From positions 1-55,541 of the forward strand of contig NZ_FTOB01000013.1 of the NCBI RefSeq assembly GCF_900156625.1: 55,541 nt of DNA, in the 5' to 3' direction. Source of the stretch: Zobellia uliginosa (GTDB lineage Bacteria > Bacteroidota > Bacteroidia > Flavobacteriales > Flavobacteriaceae). A program made the position numbers and the translations under genes. Under the pieces are notes generated by a model, which had not been told where the DNA came from, searched no databases, and saw only the letters and a list, made by a program, of their open reading frames with translations. This document shows positions 37,652 through 46,800 of this stretch, in pieces (position 1 is the stretch's first letter; every line of letters begins with the position of its first letter).

Positions 37652-38746
37652 ATGAATTTTGAAACTTTAGGTCCGAACGTTACCAACTCGTATATTTTTA
37701 AAGGTTCGGAACAAACGCCCTTTTTGGCACCAAGAGGGGTTTTTGTGGCCAACAATCATCTTTTTGTTTCCGATACGGGCAGAAATCGCGTGTTTATTTG
37801 GAAGCAGTTGCCCACATCGGAATATCAGGAACCCGACATAGTCTTAGGGCAATCGAACATTTCGGAAACCGGAAGAAATTCGGGGGGTCTTGTATCTGAA
37901 AACACCTTGCACTACCCTTCCGGTATTTGGAGCGACGGCCGTGTATTGATTGTCGGCGATGCATGGAACCATCGGGTACTGATCTGGCATACCCTACCTA
38001 CAAAAAATGGGCAGGCGGCGGATGTAGTCGTGGGCCAACCCGATTTTCGTTCCAACCAACCCAATGTCAAGGGTATAGGGAATACCCCTTCTGCACAGAC
38101 CCTGAATTGGCCCTACGGGGTTTTTTCGGATGGAAACCACCTATGGATCGCCGATACCGGAAACCGCAGGATCCTTTTTTACGAAGACATCCCCAAAACC
38201 AATTATAAAGCGGCCGACAAGGTCATCGGGAAACCCGATTTTACGACCCGCGATTACGAAAACCACGAGCCCATTTGGCCTTATTCGGTGAAAGTGAACG
38301 CCAACAAGCAAATGGTCGTTGCCGATACGCAATTCTACAGAAACCTGATATGGAACAATGCGGAGGATGCCTTTTCAAAACCGGCCGATGTAATCGTTGG
38401 CCAAGCGAATTTTGATGCCTGTGGACAGAACCAATTTGGCCTCTTCCCCAGTTCAAAATCCTTAAACTGGACCTACGATGCCTGTTTTTATAAGGACGGA
38501 CTTTTGGTAAACGATACTGGGAACAGTAGGATATTATGGTTCGAAACCCTTCCAAAAGACAACAATGCCGAGGCCACGGCCGTCATCGGAAAGCGCGATT
38601 TTAAGACGGGAAGTGAAAACAAGGAAACCCTACACGGCACCTCAAGCTCGCTCTACTGGCCCTTCTCCATCTCTACCCAAGGGAACAAGCTGATTATTGC
38701 CGATACGGGCAACCACCGCCTGGTCATTACCGATCTAAAATTTTAG
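37652..38746 (+). CDS. NHL-repeat beta-propeller protein of the hydrogenase operon
   Basis: A 364-residue protein with five or six NHL-type repeats. Repeats show the pattern VSDTGRNRVFIWK, VGDAWNHRVLIWH, IADTGNRRILFYE, VADTQFYRNLIW, VNDTGNSRILWFE and IADTGNHRLVI, alternating with DIVLGQSNI, DVVVGQPDF, KVIGKPDF, DVIVGQANF and AVIGKRDF. This makes a six-bladed propeller likely. It lacks a signal peptide, so it should be cytoplasmic like the hydrogenase. I recall NHL proteins beside group 2a hydrogenases, function unproven. Its stop overlaps that of the convergent nickel permease. Confidence 0.85.
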   Translation: MNFETLGPNVTNSYIFKGSEQTPFLAPRGVFVANNHLFVSDTGRNRVFIWKQLPTSEYQEPDIVLGQSNISETGRNSGGLVSENTLHYPSGIWSDGRVLIVGDAWNHRVLIWHTLPTKNGQAADVVVGQPDFRSNQPNVKGIGNTPSAQTLNWPYGVFSDGNHLWIADTGNRRILFYEDIPKTNYKAADKVIGKPDFTTRDYENHEPIWPYSVKVNANKQMVVADTQFYRNLIWNNAEDAFSKPADVIVGQANFDACGQNQFGLFPSSKSLNWTYDACFYKDGLLVNDTGNSRILWFETLPKDNNAEATAVIGKRDFKTGSENKETLHGTSSSLYWPFSISTQGNKLIIADTGNHRLVITDLKF

Positions 38747-39447
38747 AGGCCCAAATACAGCCAATAGACCCCAATGCAAATAGCGAAGAGTCCGCCCGAA
38801 AGGCGTACCGCCTTAAAAAGCGATTTGCTCTGGCCCTTGGCATAACCGGACACTTTTCCCAATAGAAAGGTATAAACGGTCATGGCCAACACCGTTCCGA
38901 TGCCAAAGCCTACGATATATTGAAGGCTATCTCCTTGACTTTCGAATCCCAATACCGGAAGAAGAAGTATAAAATGCGCCACCCCGGCAAGTCCGTGCAG
39001 CACACCGATACCAAAAGAAGACCAGACATTTTGTTTTACCTTCTTATCGTGGGAATGGGAATGTTCGAGTTTATTGGTGTCATGATCGTGTTCGTGTACA
39101 TGGATATAGGGCTCGTCCCCATCGTGTACATGGGGGTGTTTGTGCCCTTTGGCCTTGTAAAAAAGACTGAACAGGGCCCATAGCCCAATGGCGATCAGCA
39201 CCACCCCGACCAATTGTTCGCTGTGCTCCGATATTCTTTCGATGGGAATGTATTCCCTAAAGGCCAGAAATAGAAGTCCTATGAGGAGCATTCCAACTAA
39301 ATGTCCAAAACCCCAAAACAGACCTATTTTCCAAACTTTTCGTCGGGTTTCAATGGCCAGGGGCGTCACCGCGGCCAAGTGGTCCGGACCCGAAACCACA
39401 TGTAGTACGGCGGCGGCAATACCTGCAAATAATGGAAAATTAATCAT
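38743..39447 (-). CDS. NicO/UreH-type nickel transporter
   Basis: A 234-residue membrane protein that probably supplies nickel for the hydrogenase. Membrane segments include PLFAGIAAAVLHVVSGPDHLAAV, with HxxxxPDHL the metal-path motif, followed by LFWGFGHLVGMLLIG, VVLIAIGLWALFSLF, a long His-rich cytoplasmic or periplasmic loop (KHPHVHDGDEPYIHVHEHDHD), GIGVLHGLAGVAHFILL, VGFGIGTVLAMTVYTF and GLFAICIGVYWLYLGL. I took ATG 39447 because MINFPLFAG starts just before the first helix; 39495 is an alternative. It is convergent with the NHL gene, with 4-nt overlapping ends. Confidence 0.85.
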   Translation of the reverse strand: MINFPLFAGIAAAVLHVVSGPDHLAAVTPLAIETRRKVWKIGLFWGFGHLVGMLLIGLLFLAFREYIPIERISEHSEQLVGVVLIAIGLWALFSLFYKAKGHKHPHVHDGDEPYIHVHEHDHDTNKLEHSHSHDKKVKQNVWSSFGIGVLHGLAGVAHFILLLPVLGFESQGDSLQYIVGFGIGTVLAMTVYTFLLGKVSGYAKGQSKSLFKAVRLSGGLFAICIGVYWLYLGL

Positions 39448-39739
39448 ATTGAGAATTCTAGATACAATGTAAGGAAATTTCAGATTATCAAGCACATCTC
39501 AACCCCGTATTTTTCAGTTTACAACAACAATTAGAAACACCTGAAAACAGGCACTTTAGAAGCCTTTTCCATAAGTAGAATACGACTTAATAATAGGCTA
39601 AATCAAGACTTATATTATATGTAGTAAAAAGATTATATTTTTATAGGATATATATTACTAAATACAAATCATTTACTCTCAAATACACCTGATTTCATGT
39701 TGGATCATAGTTTTACACCGAAACCACAAATCTATATCT

Positions 39740-41014
39740 ATGAAAAAAATTCGAATGCATTTAGCCACAATTGTCCTTTCCACTTTACTCGTACAATGTG
39801 AAATAAACCACTACATCGGGTCGGGAAACGATCAAGCCCCCCTACATTGTAAAATAGACGATAACAGGTTACAAAAGAACCTAGTATCCGATTATGGAGC
39901 TGACGGAACCGATCAAGAGAACGACAGCGAACAATTACAACAGGCCATAGACGAAGTTTCGGCCATAGATGGAGGAGGTACTATATTCATACCTCAGGGC
40001 CAATACTACCTTAGTGAGATACACCTACAATCTAACGTTCATTTGTATTTTGAAGAGGGCACGACCGTTAAGCCCATAGGAAGGAAAAACAACAAAAACT
40101 ATTCTATTTTCTATCTGGGTGTAAACTCAGACGTAGTAGAAAACGTAAAAATAGCCGGAAGCTGCGGCAAATTCACCGTTGACTTAAGAGAGGTCGAGAA
40201 CACCAATGTCAGGGTTGTTCAGTGTGGAAATGTGGACGGATTTGTATTTTCAGATTTTAGCGTACTGGACAAACTCTCGAAGTTTTCAGCAATCACTTTT
40301 GGTTTAGCTTTCTATGACGGCAAGTATTTCGGACCACGCAACGGTACGGTCAAAAACATTAGTGCCTTTTCTGCGCACTATGGCTATGGTTTGGTTCAAG
40401 CACAGGTTGCCAAAAACGTAGAATTCAAAAACCTCTACAGTGAAGGTGGAGTGACCTTGCGATTGGAATCAGGGGAAACGAAGTTCAATGAATTACAACT
40501 TGAAGGGCTGGGTATCTTTGACATCAAAGCAAAAAATATTATCGCGGAAAATGGTAACTCCGCCGTCATGATATCTCCCCATACCATCAAAAACGGACAT
40601 GTAGACATAAAGAATGTCGTAGCCCACAACTGTGGCTTTGCCGTTCGCATAGACAAAGGCTTTGCTACCAAATCACAATCGGAACTAGGTATACCTCCCG
40701 GTTACTTTAAAAACCCCGTCATAACGAACGTTAAAGCAACTTACGGGACCACCTCCCAGCTTAAATGGAAACACTGGGTCAAATACTTGGATTGTAGTTC
40801 AAGGGCCTTACTAACCCCGAATCCGGATGAATTTACCGGCAATCTCGGCAAAGAAATTTTTATAGGGCCTTCCATTGCCCCCATATTGTATGATGCTCGG
40901 GGAGAAGGACCTGGCTATTACAAAGCTACCATATCAAAAGTCACCAAAAAAGGATTTGACCCTACTCAAAAAAGCATCATCACCGAAAAAGACAAGATAA
41001 GCTGCACCCCATAA
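39740..41014 (+). CDS. GH82-like iota-carrageenase lipoprotein
   Basis: A 424-residue right-handed beta-helix protein with a lipobox in TLLVQCE (Cys20). From memory of Alteromonas fortis CgiA, it aligns along most of its length: DYGADGTDQENDSEQLQQAI, GGTIFIPQGQYY, YGYGLVQAQVAKNVEFKNL, EGGVTLRLES, SAVMISPHTIKNGHVDIKN and IFIGPSIAPI. Gln220, Glu243 and His281 sit exactly where CgiA Gln222, Glu245 (proton donor) and His281 do, including spacing. The residue equivalent to CgiA Asp247 is Gly245 here. The substrate would be iota-carrageenan of red algae or a related galactan. No sulfatase or SusCD gene is adjacent. Function should be read as likely family, not proven activity. Confidence 0.82.
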   Translation: MKKIRMHLATIVLSTLLVQCEINHYIGSGNDQAPLHCKIDDNRLQKNLVSDYGADGTDQENDSEQLQQAIDEVSAIDGGGTIFIPQGQYYLSEIHLQSNVHLYFEEGTTVKPIGRKNNKNYSIFYLGVNSDVVENVKIAGSCGKFTVDLREVENTNVRVVQCGNVDGFVFSDFSVLDKLSKFSAITFGLAFYDGKYFGPRNGTVKNISAFSAHYGYGLVQAQVAKNVEFKNLYSEGGVTLRLESGETKFNELQLEGLGIFDIKAKNIIAENGNSAVMISPHTIKNGHVDIKNVVAHNCGFAVRIDKGFATKSQSELGIPPGYFKNPVITNVKATYGTTSQLKWKHWVKYLDCSSRALLTPNPDEFTGNLGKEIFIGPSIAPILYDARGEGPGYYKATISKVTKKGFDPTQKSIITEKDKISCTP

Positions 41015-41036
41015 CGACTTTTTTAATCAAGTCTAT

Positions 41037-41074
41037 AATTAACCTTATGAGACCTTGGTCTCATAAGGTTAATT
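41037..41074. terminator. Perfect 18-bp palindrome, bidirectional terminator or REP-like element
   Basis: AATTAACCTTATGAGACC pairs perfectly with its complement across TT. It lies between the convergent GH82-like gene and mnmE, 23 nt after the former's stop. It shares the TGAGACC/GGTCTCA theme with the hydrogenase REP copies but is otherwise different. No long T-run follows. Confidence 0.5.
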
Positions 41075-41154
41075 TATATCTAAGCACATTCCTTAATGGA
41101 TCCGTATTGAATAAAAACCGAAATATGAACTGTAAACAACAAAACTTTTTGCTA

Positions 41155-42552
41155 CTACTTTCCGATGCAAAAATTAGCAAAAATATTCCCCAGCAGTTCA
41201 TCATTGGTCACTTGGCCGGTTATCTCCCCTAAATGATATAGGGCTTCGCGAACATCAATGGCCATAAGGTCGCTAGAGAGTCCCTCTTCCATACCAAATT
41301 GTACCTTTTCAATTTCCTCAAGTGCTTTTAAGAGCGAATTGTAGTGTCGCGTATTGGTTACAATCGTCTCATTGTTACGCAGGGCTCCCGTATTTACGAA
41401 TTCCAAAAGTTTGTTCTGCAAGTCCTCTACCCCTTCTCCGGATTTGGCAGAAATATACCTCACTTCACTTAGTGCCCCTCCAATATTTTCCTTATCCTTT
41501 TCGGTCAATGTATCGGCCTTGTTCACCAATAGAAGTAAAGGTTTTTGCGGGTTGCGGTTTTTTATTTTTTCGAAATCGACTACGATGTTTTTGAGCTTGT
41601 CACTATCGGCCCTAAGCTTGGCCCCATCGACAAGAAGCAAGACCACCTGGGCCTGTTCGATCTTTTCGAAAGTCCGTTTGATACCCATACCCTCGACCAC
41701 ATCTTCCGTTTCGCGTATTCCTGCGGTATCGATAAAACGAAAACCGATACCTCCAATCGAGATCTCGTCTTCTATCGTATCCCTAGTAGTACCGGCAATA
41801 TCGGATACCAAGGCGCGCTCTTCATTCAAGAATGCATTGAGCAAGGTAGATTTCCCCACATTGGGTTCACCTACAATGGCTACAGGGATTCCGTTTTTAA
41901 TAACATTTCCTACGGCAAACGAATCGATCAACCCCTTCAATACTTTCCGGATACGCCCCAGCAACTCCTTAAACTGCGTACGGTCGGCGAACTCTACATC
42001 TTCTTCAGAAAAATCCAATTCCAATTCAATTAAAGACGCGAAGTTTAGAAGCTCTTGTCTCAAAGACTTGATCTCATTACTAAAACCCCCGCGCATCTGC
42101 TGCATGGCTATCTGGTGACTGGCCGCATTATCACTGGCAATCAGGTCGGCCACCGCTTCGGCCTGGCTGAGATCCATTTTACCATTGAGGAAGGCCCTAA
42201 GGGTAAACTCCCCCGCTTCCGCCATTCTACATCCGTTCCTTAAGAAGAGCTGAATGAGCTGTTGCTGAATAAATGGGGAACCATGACATGAAATCTCCAC
42301 AACGTTCTCCCCTGTATACGAATTGGGTCCTTTAAAAACCGATACCAGAACCTCGTCAAGCAATTTTCCTCCCTCAACCATATGGCCCAAACTAATGGTA
42401 TGACTTTTCTTCTTGGTTAAATCCTTACCATAGGCCGATTGAAAAAAGGGGGCCACGATTTCTATGGCCTTTTCGCCAGAAATACGTATTACGGCGATGG
42501 CTCCCGCACCTGAAGGTGTGGCCAATGCTATGATGTTATCGTTAGGAATCAT
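41155..42552 (-). CDS. mnmE: tRNA uridine-5-carboxymethylaminomethyl modification GTPase
   Basis: A 465-residue MnmE/TrmE. With MnmG it installs cmnm5U at U34 of certain tRNAs. It begins with TIAxxTP-like IIALATPSGAGAIAVIRISG and folate-binding domain; the G domain (about 220-380) has GEPNVGKST, DIAGTTRD, DTAGIRETED and NKAD; the C-terminus ends FCIGK with the essential Cys. Complete, normal length. Stands alone on this strand, convergent with the GH82-like gene. Confidence 0.97.
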   Translation of the reverse strand: MIPNDNIIALATPSGAGAIAVIRISGEKAIEIVAPFFQSAYGKDLTKKKSHTISLGHMVEGGKLLDEVLVSVFKGPNSYTGENVVEISCHGSPFIQQQLIQLFLRNGCRMAEAGEFTLRAFLNGKMDLSQAEAVADLIASDNAASHQIAMQQMRGGFSNEIKSLRQELLNFASLIELELDFSEEDVEFADRTQFKELLGRIRKVLKGLIDSFAVGNVIKNGIPVAIVGEPNVGKSTLLNAFLNEERALVSDIAGTTRDTIEDEISIGGIGFRFIDTAGIRETEDVVEGMGIKRTFEKIEQAQVVLLLVDGAKLRADSDKLKNIVVDFEKIKNRNPQKPLLLLVNKADTLTEKDKENIGGALSEVRYISAKSGEGVEDLQNKLLEFVNTGALRNNETIVTNTRHYNSLLKALEEIEKVQFGMEEGLSSDLMAIDVREALYHLGEITGQVTNDELLGNIFANFCIGK

Positions 42553-42696
42553 TCATGAGTTTTTGCAAAAGTACTCAAAAACAGATAGAAGTCTTCGGCC
42601 TCTCCCTACGACAAAAATATAATTGCACCAAAGTGCAACAATAACCGAAAATATCTACCTTCGCGCCTCCATTAACTATTTTAAATTAAAATTATT

Positions 42697-43152
42697 ATGA
42701 AAATACGTTTATTGACTTTTTGTGTGATTTTTATGGGTATGACTGCCTTGACCTTCGCCCAGGAAGAAGAAGGAGAAGTTCAAAACGACTCTATTTCTCT
42801 AGTCGAACAAGCGGAAAGGGAAGCCAAGGAAATCAGAAAACAGATAGAAGCGGCCGAAAGAGAAGCTAAAGAAGCTGAAAAGGCGGCCAAAGCCGCTAAA
42901 AAAGAGCAAAAAAGAGCTGACAAAGCAGCCAAAAGAATCGAAAAACTGAACGACAAAATCAGTGCGATCAGAAAAACCTTGGACCGAGATGAAAAGAAAG
43001 TCAGCAAGATCAGCAACAAGATGGAAGTGGATAAAATCAAAGGAAAACTTTCTCCGAACGATATCGCCAAAATCGAAAAGAAACTAAGCAAACTAAAGAG
43101 TAACATTGCAAAGAATCAGGAAAAACTGTTGAAAATAGAGCGTAAGCTATAG
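42697..43152 (+). CDS. Exported coiled-coil protein of unknown function
   Basis: A 151-residue protein with a signal peptide (MKIRLLTFCVIFMGMTALTFAQ). The rest is highly charged, with a heptad-like Ala/Lys/Glu coiled coil (EAEKAAKAAKKEQKRADKAA) from about residue 35 to the end, and no conserved enzyme motif. It probably sits in the periplasm. Not recognised as a named family. Strong terminator downstream, so a single-gene transcript. Confidence 0.8.
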   Translation: MKIRLLTFCVIFMGMTALTFAQEEEGEVQNDSISLVEQAEREAKEIRKQIEAAEREAKEAEKAAKAAKKEQKRADKAAKRIEKLNDKISAIRKTLDRDEKKVSKISNKMEVDKIKGKLSPNDIAKIEKKLSKLKSNIAKNQEKLLKIERKL

Positions 43153-43182
43153 TAGTATCCACTTCAATTTATTTTCAAAAAA

Positions 43183-43218
43183 ACCCCGTACACTCCATGT
43201 CGTACGGGATTTTTTATT
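43183..43218 (+). terminator. Terminator after the coiled-coil gene
   Basis: CCCGTAC pairs with GTACGGG across a 10-nt loop, followed by ATTTTTTATTT. A run of A on the left gives it some function for the opposite strand as well. Confidence 0.75.
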
Positions 43219-43294
43219 TCTTATCCCCATCTGAAATTGTAACATTTTGGTTTTTAGCTCGTCTTATATTTAGAACCCCCTAAACAATCAAAAA

Positions 43295-43660
43295 ATGGAA
43301 GTCATCAATCAAAACAAATCATTAGAAAAGAACAATCAACTATTGGTCATTGCACACCTATCGCAATTGCTGACCTATGTAACCGGTTTTGGCGGGCTTA
43401 TCGTACCATTGGTATTATGGCTCTCCACGAAGGACAACGTTGACGGAATGGACGAACATGGCAAGTCGATTGTCAATTTTCAATTAAGTATGCTCCTTTT
43501 TACCATTCTTAGTATTCCGGCCATTTTACTCTTAGGTCTAGGCATCTTAAGTTTGATCTTCATTGGCATAATCGCTTTTGTACTACCTATCGTGAATGCC
43601 GTAAAAGCAAGTAACGGCGAAACTCCGAGCAATTTTATGACCATTCGGTTTATCTCGTAA
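43295..43660 (+). CDS. DUF4870 family membrane protein
   Basis: A 121-residue small membrane protein of the DUF4870 family. Marks are LLVIAHLSQLLTYVTGFGGLIVPLVLWL, read in units such as AHLSQLL and GLIVPLVLWL, then DEHGKSIVNFQLS, which is the family signature, and two further hydrophobic segments (LLFTILSIPAILLLGLG and IFIGIIAFVLPIVNAVKA). Three to four membrane helices. Function unknown. A strong terminator follows. Confidence 0.87.
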   Translation: MEVINQNKSLEKNNQLLVIAHLSQLLTYVTGFGGLIVPLVLWLSTKDNVDGMDEHGKSIVNFQLSMLLFTILSIPAILLLGLGILSLIFIGIIAFVLPIVNAVKASNGETPSNFMTIRFIS

Positions 43661-43701
43661 AAATCACCTTCTATAGAACAAATAGGTCACTGACCATACT
43701 C

Positions 43702-43733
43702 GGCCCGCGATATTACTTTCGCGGGCTTTTTGC
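43702..43733 (+). terminator. Terminator after the DUF4870 gene
   Basis: GCCCGCGA pairs with TCGCGGGC, followed by TTTTTG. Classic rho-independent form. Confidence 0.8.
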
Positions 43734-43848
43734 TTCCATACCCCCCCGAACAACATCAAAGCATTAACATCGATATACCGATTGCGCTGGTATAGCTTAA
43801 ATTTCATATTTTTAACCTGCGCCCCAAAGCCTCGCAGAACCAACCAAG

Positions 43849-46800
43849 ATGAAACCGCCCTTCCTACTATTATACATACTGCTCATGCTTTTGCCCATAA
43901 ACCCGGTTTTTGGGCAAAACATAAAATTCAAGACCCTCAGTACCAACGACGGGCTTTCGAATAATTCCATCACCGATTTGATAAGCGATGATGACGGCCT
44001 GTTATGGATTGCCACTTGGGACGGACTCAACAGTTATAACGGCCAAAAATTCACGGTCTACAAACACGATATAAAAAATTCGACTTCCATAGCCGGAAAC
44101 AATGTTCAGCACCTAAAAAAAGACGGCCAAGGAAATATATGGATCCTTACAAAGGATAAAAAAATAAGCAAACACCTAGGCAACGGCAAGTTTCAGAATT
44201 TTTCCTTTGATGAACCCCTACAATATATGACCCTGACCAAAGAGGGACGAATAGGCATCCGGACCGATAATACCCATTACGAATTTATCGATGGTAACTT
44301 TAAGGAAGCAAAGTTTGTCGAGAAAAAAAAGGAAGACAATAGTATCCTCAGGGAGCTTCTTTTGAACAAATATCCAAATACCATTATCAACGATGTCCTC
44401 AAAGACAAATCCGGACATATCTGGTATGCCACCCGAAGGAACGGTATCTATATCATTCCCAACAGCATCGCCAATCGGAACAATGACCGGATCGACCATT
44501 ACTATTACGACCTCTACGACCCCTATAGCTTTAACAGCAATGAGGTTGAACGAATATACGAAGACAGTTTTGGCAATATATGGCTAGGACATAAAGATGG
44601 TGGGCTAAGCATGGCCTATAGCGGCTCTGAGAAAATCTCTACAATTACACCACATCCGAACAAATATCCACATTTGCCCAACGAAACCATACGGGCAATT
44701 ACCAAGGATTTCAATAATCGCATCTGGCTGGGATATTATACAAAAGGCCTGTTTTACTTTGACCAAGACGAACCGTGCTACTTAAAATATCATATTGCAG
44801 AGGCCCAGGAAAATTCAGACTGGGGGCGAATCCGGTCGCTTTACACCACCTCCAATGGTGAAATTTGGGCAGGCACCTATGCGGGTATTATTCGAATTAA
44901 GAAGAACGGCTATACCCTGTATCAATCTAAAAACACTGCCAATCTCCCCAACGACAGAAACTATTCATTTCAAGAAGACAACAATAATCAGCTCTATATA
45001 GCCTGTTGGGGAGGGATGGCCAAATTTAACTTGACCACCGATAGCTTTGAGGCCTTTATAGGTCAATCGGCATTGGCCCCATACCACATTAGAAACATAA
45101 AATACGCTGATAACGAACTTTTGATCAGCACCGAAAACGAAGGTCTGATATTACTTGACATTGCCACCGGCCAACTAACGGATATCACGGTAAAAGACGG
45201 GCTCTTGGGCAATAGCGTCTATTCTTCCTTTAAAGACAAGCAGTCGGGTTACTATTGGACGGGAAGCTTGGGCGGCATCAGCGTATACGACAAAAACAAA
45301 GGGCTTATACAGCATATTTCAGAAAAACAGGGCCTCCCGAGCCATATGGTATATGGCCTACTCTTAGACAGCGATAAGGTTTGGGTGAGTACGACCAAAG
45401 GGATTGCCGCCGTAGACAGAAACGATTTTTCCGTTACAGGCCTGAATATGGATGAAGGCTGGCAAGGCCGTGAATTCTCAGAAGGCGCCTACTACCAAGA
45501 CCCTAAAGGCACCTTGTTCTTTGCGGGAATAAACGGACTTAACTACTTTTCGCCGGCGAGTCTGAACATTACCAAAAGACTGCCCAAAATAAAGGTCGAA
45601 ATAGACGATACCAGCGATTTTACGAAAGGCATTACTAAAAATTTTATCGACAATTCCCTAGATATAAAAATCGAACCCGTTGTTTTTACGCAAGACCCCA
45701 ACAATCGGGTACTGTACAAACTTTCCGGTTACGACAACGAGTTTCAAGAATTCAAGGAAGGCCAAGGCCGTGTCCATTACACCGGTCTGCCCGATGGCGA
45801 ATATATTTTTGAAGTAAAAAACTCTTCTGCCAAAGACCTAGCCTTTAAAGGCATTCCCATCATCATCAAAAAACCGTTTTACAAGACCACCCTCTTCTAC
45901 CTACTTCTATTGACCACCTTGCTACTAAGCCTTACAAGCTGGGTACTGGTACGAAACCGCAACATTGCGCAAAACCAGAAAGAATTGGAACGTAAAATAG
46001 AGGAACGGACCGAAACCATAAACCGGCAAAAAGAACGGCTCTTGAAGGTCAACCATACCTTAGATGAAAAAAATAAAGAAATCAACCGCCAAAGGGAAGA
46101 ACTCTTAAACTCTTATCACCAGCTTAAAAACGAAGATTTTGAAATCGAAAAGTTCAAGACCTTCGTATTGTCGGAGTTCAAGGAACCGGTTTCCAAAATT
46201 ATTGAGAACACCAAAGAACTGAACGAAGACGACGGCACAAAACAAAACATCAATAAGGAGTCGAACAAATTGATCACGTTGCTATCGGAATGGGACTACC
46301 TTACCAACTCTAAGGACATAGGCGAACTAAAAAAATCGGCGACCAAAATAAGACAAACCATAAAAGTACTTGTAGACGGACTCGCTACACACGCCCGAAA
46401 ATCGAAAATCAATTTAGACTACACCCTAGATATCGAAGACCAATGGGTAGAACTAGACTCCCTCCGTTTTAAATTGTTTTTCAAATACCTCTTTAACGAC
46501 ATTCTCAAATACCTTTCGAAAGACAGCTACCTAAAACTTACGGTAAGGACAAAAGGTAATTCCTTAGGACTCTTTATAAAATCGGACAGTAAAGTACTCT
46601 CCGACAACTTTTTCAGTATACAACATTACAGTCCGTATTACAAAGCATCGAACACCCTGTTAGCTGCTATGGATGGAAACCTTAGCATTGAAAAAAACGA
46701 CGAACTGACCATTTCGGTACACTTGCCGATCAAGGTGGTAGATACCGAAAACAATAAGGTAGAAGAAGTCTTATGGAAGCACCTCGACCTAAATGAAAAG

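Noticed and set aside
41354-42118. Plus-strand open frame of 254 codons across mnmE
   Set aside because: It is antisense to a complete, conserved mnmE with all GTPase motifs; composition is Ser/Pro-rich as expected from a shadow frame.
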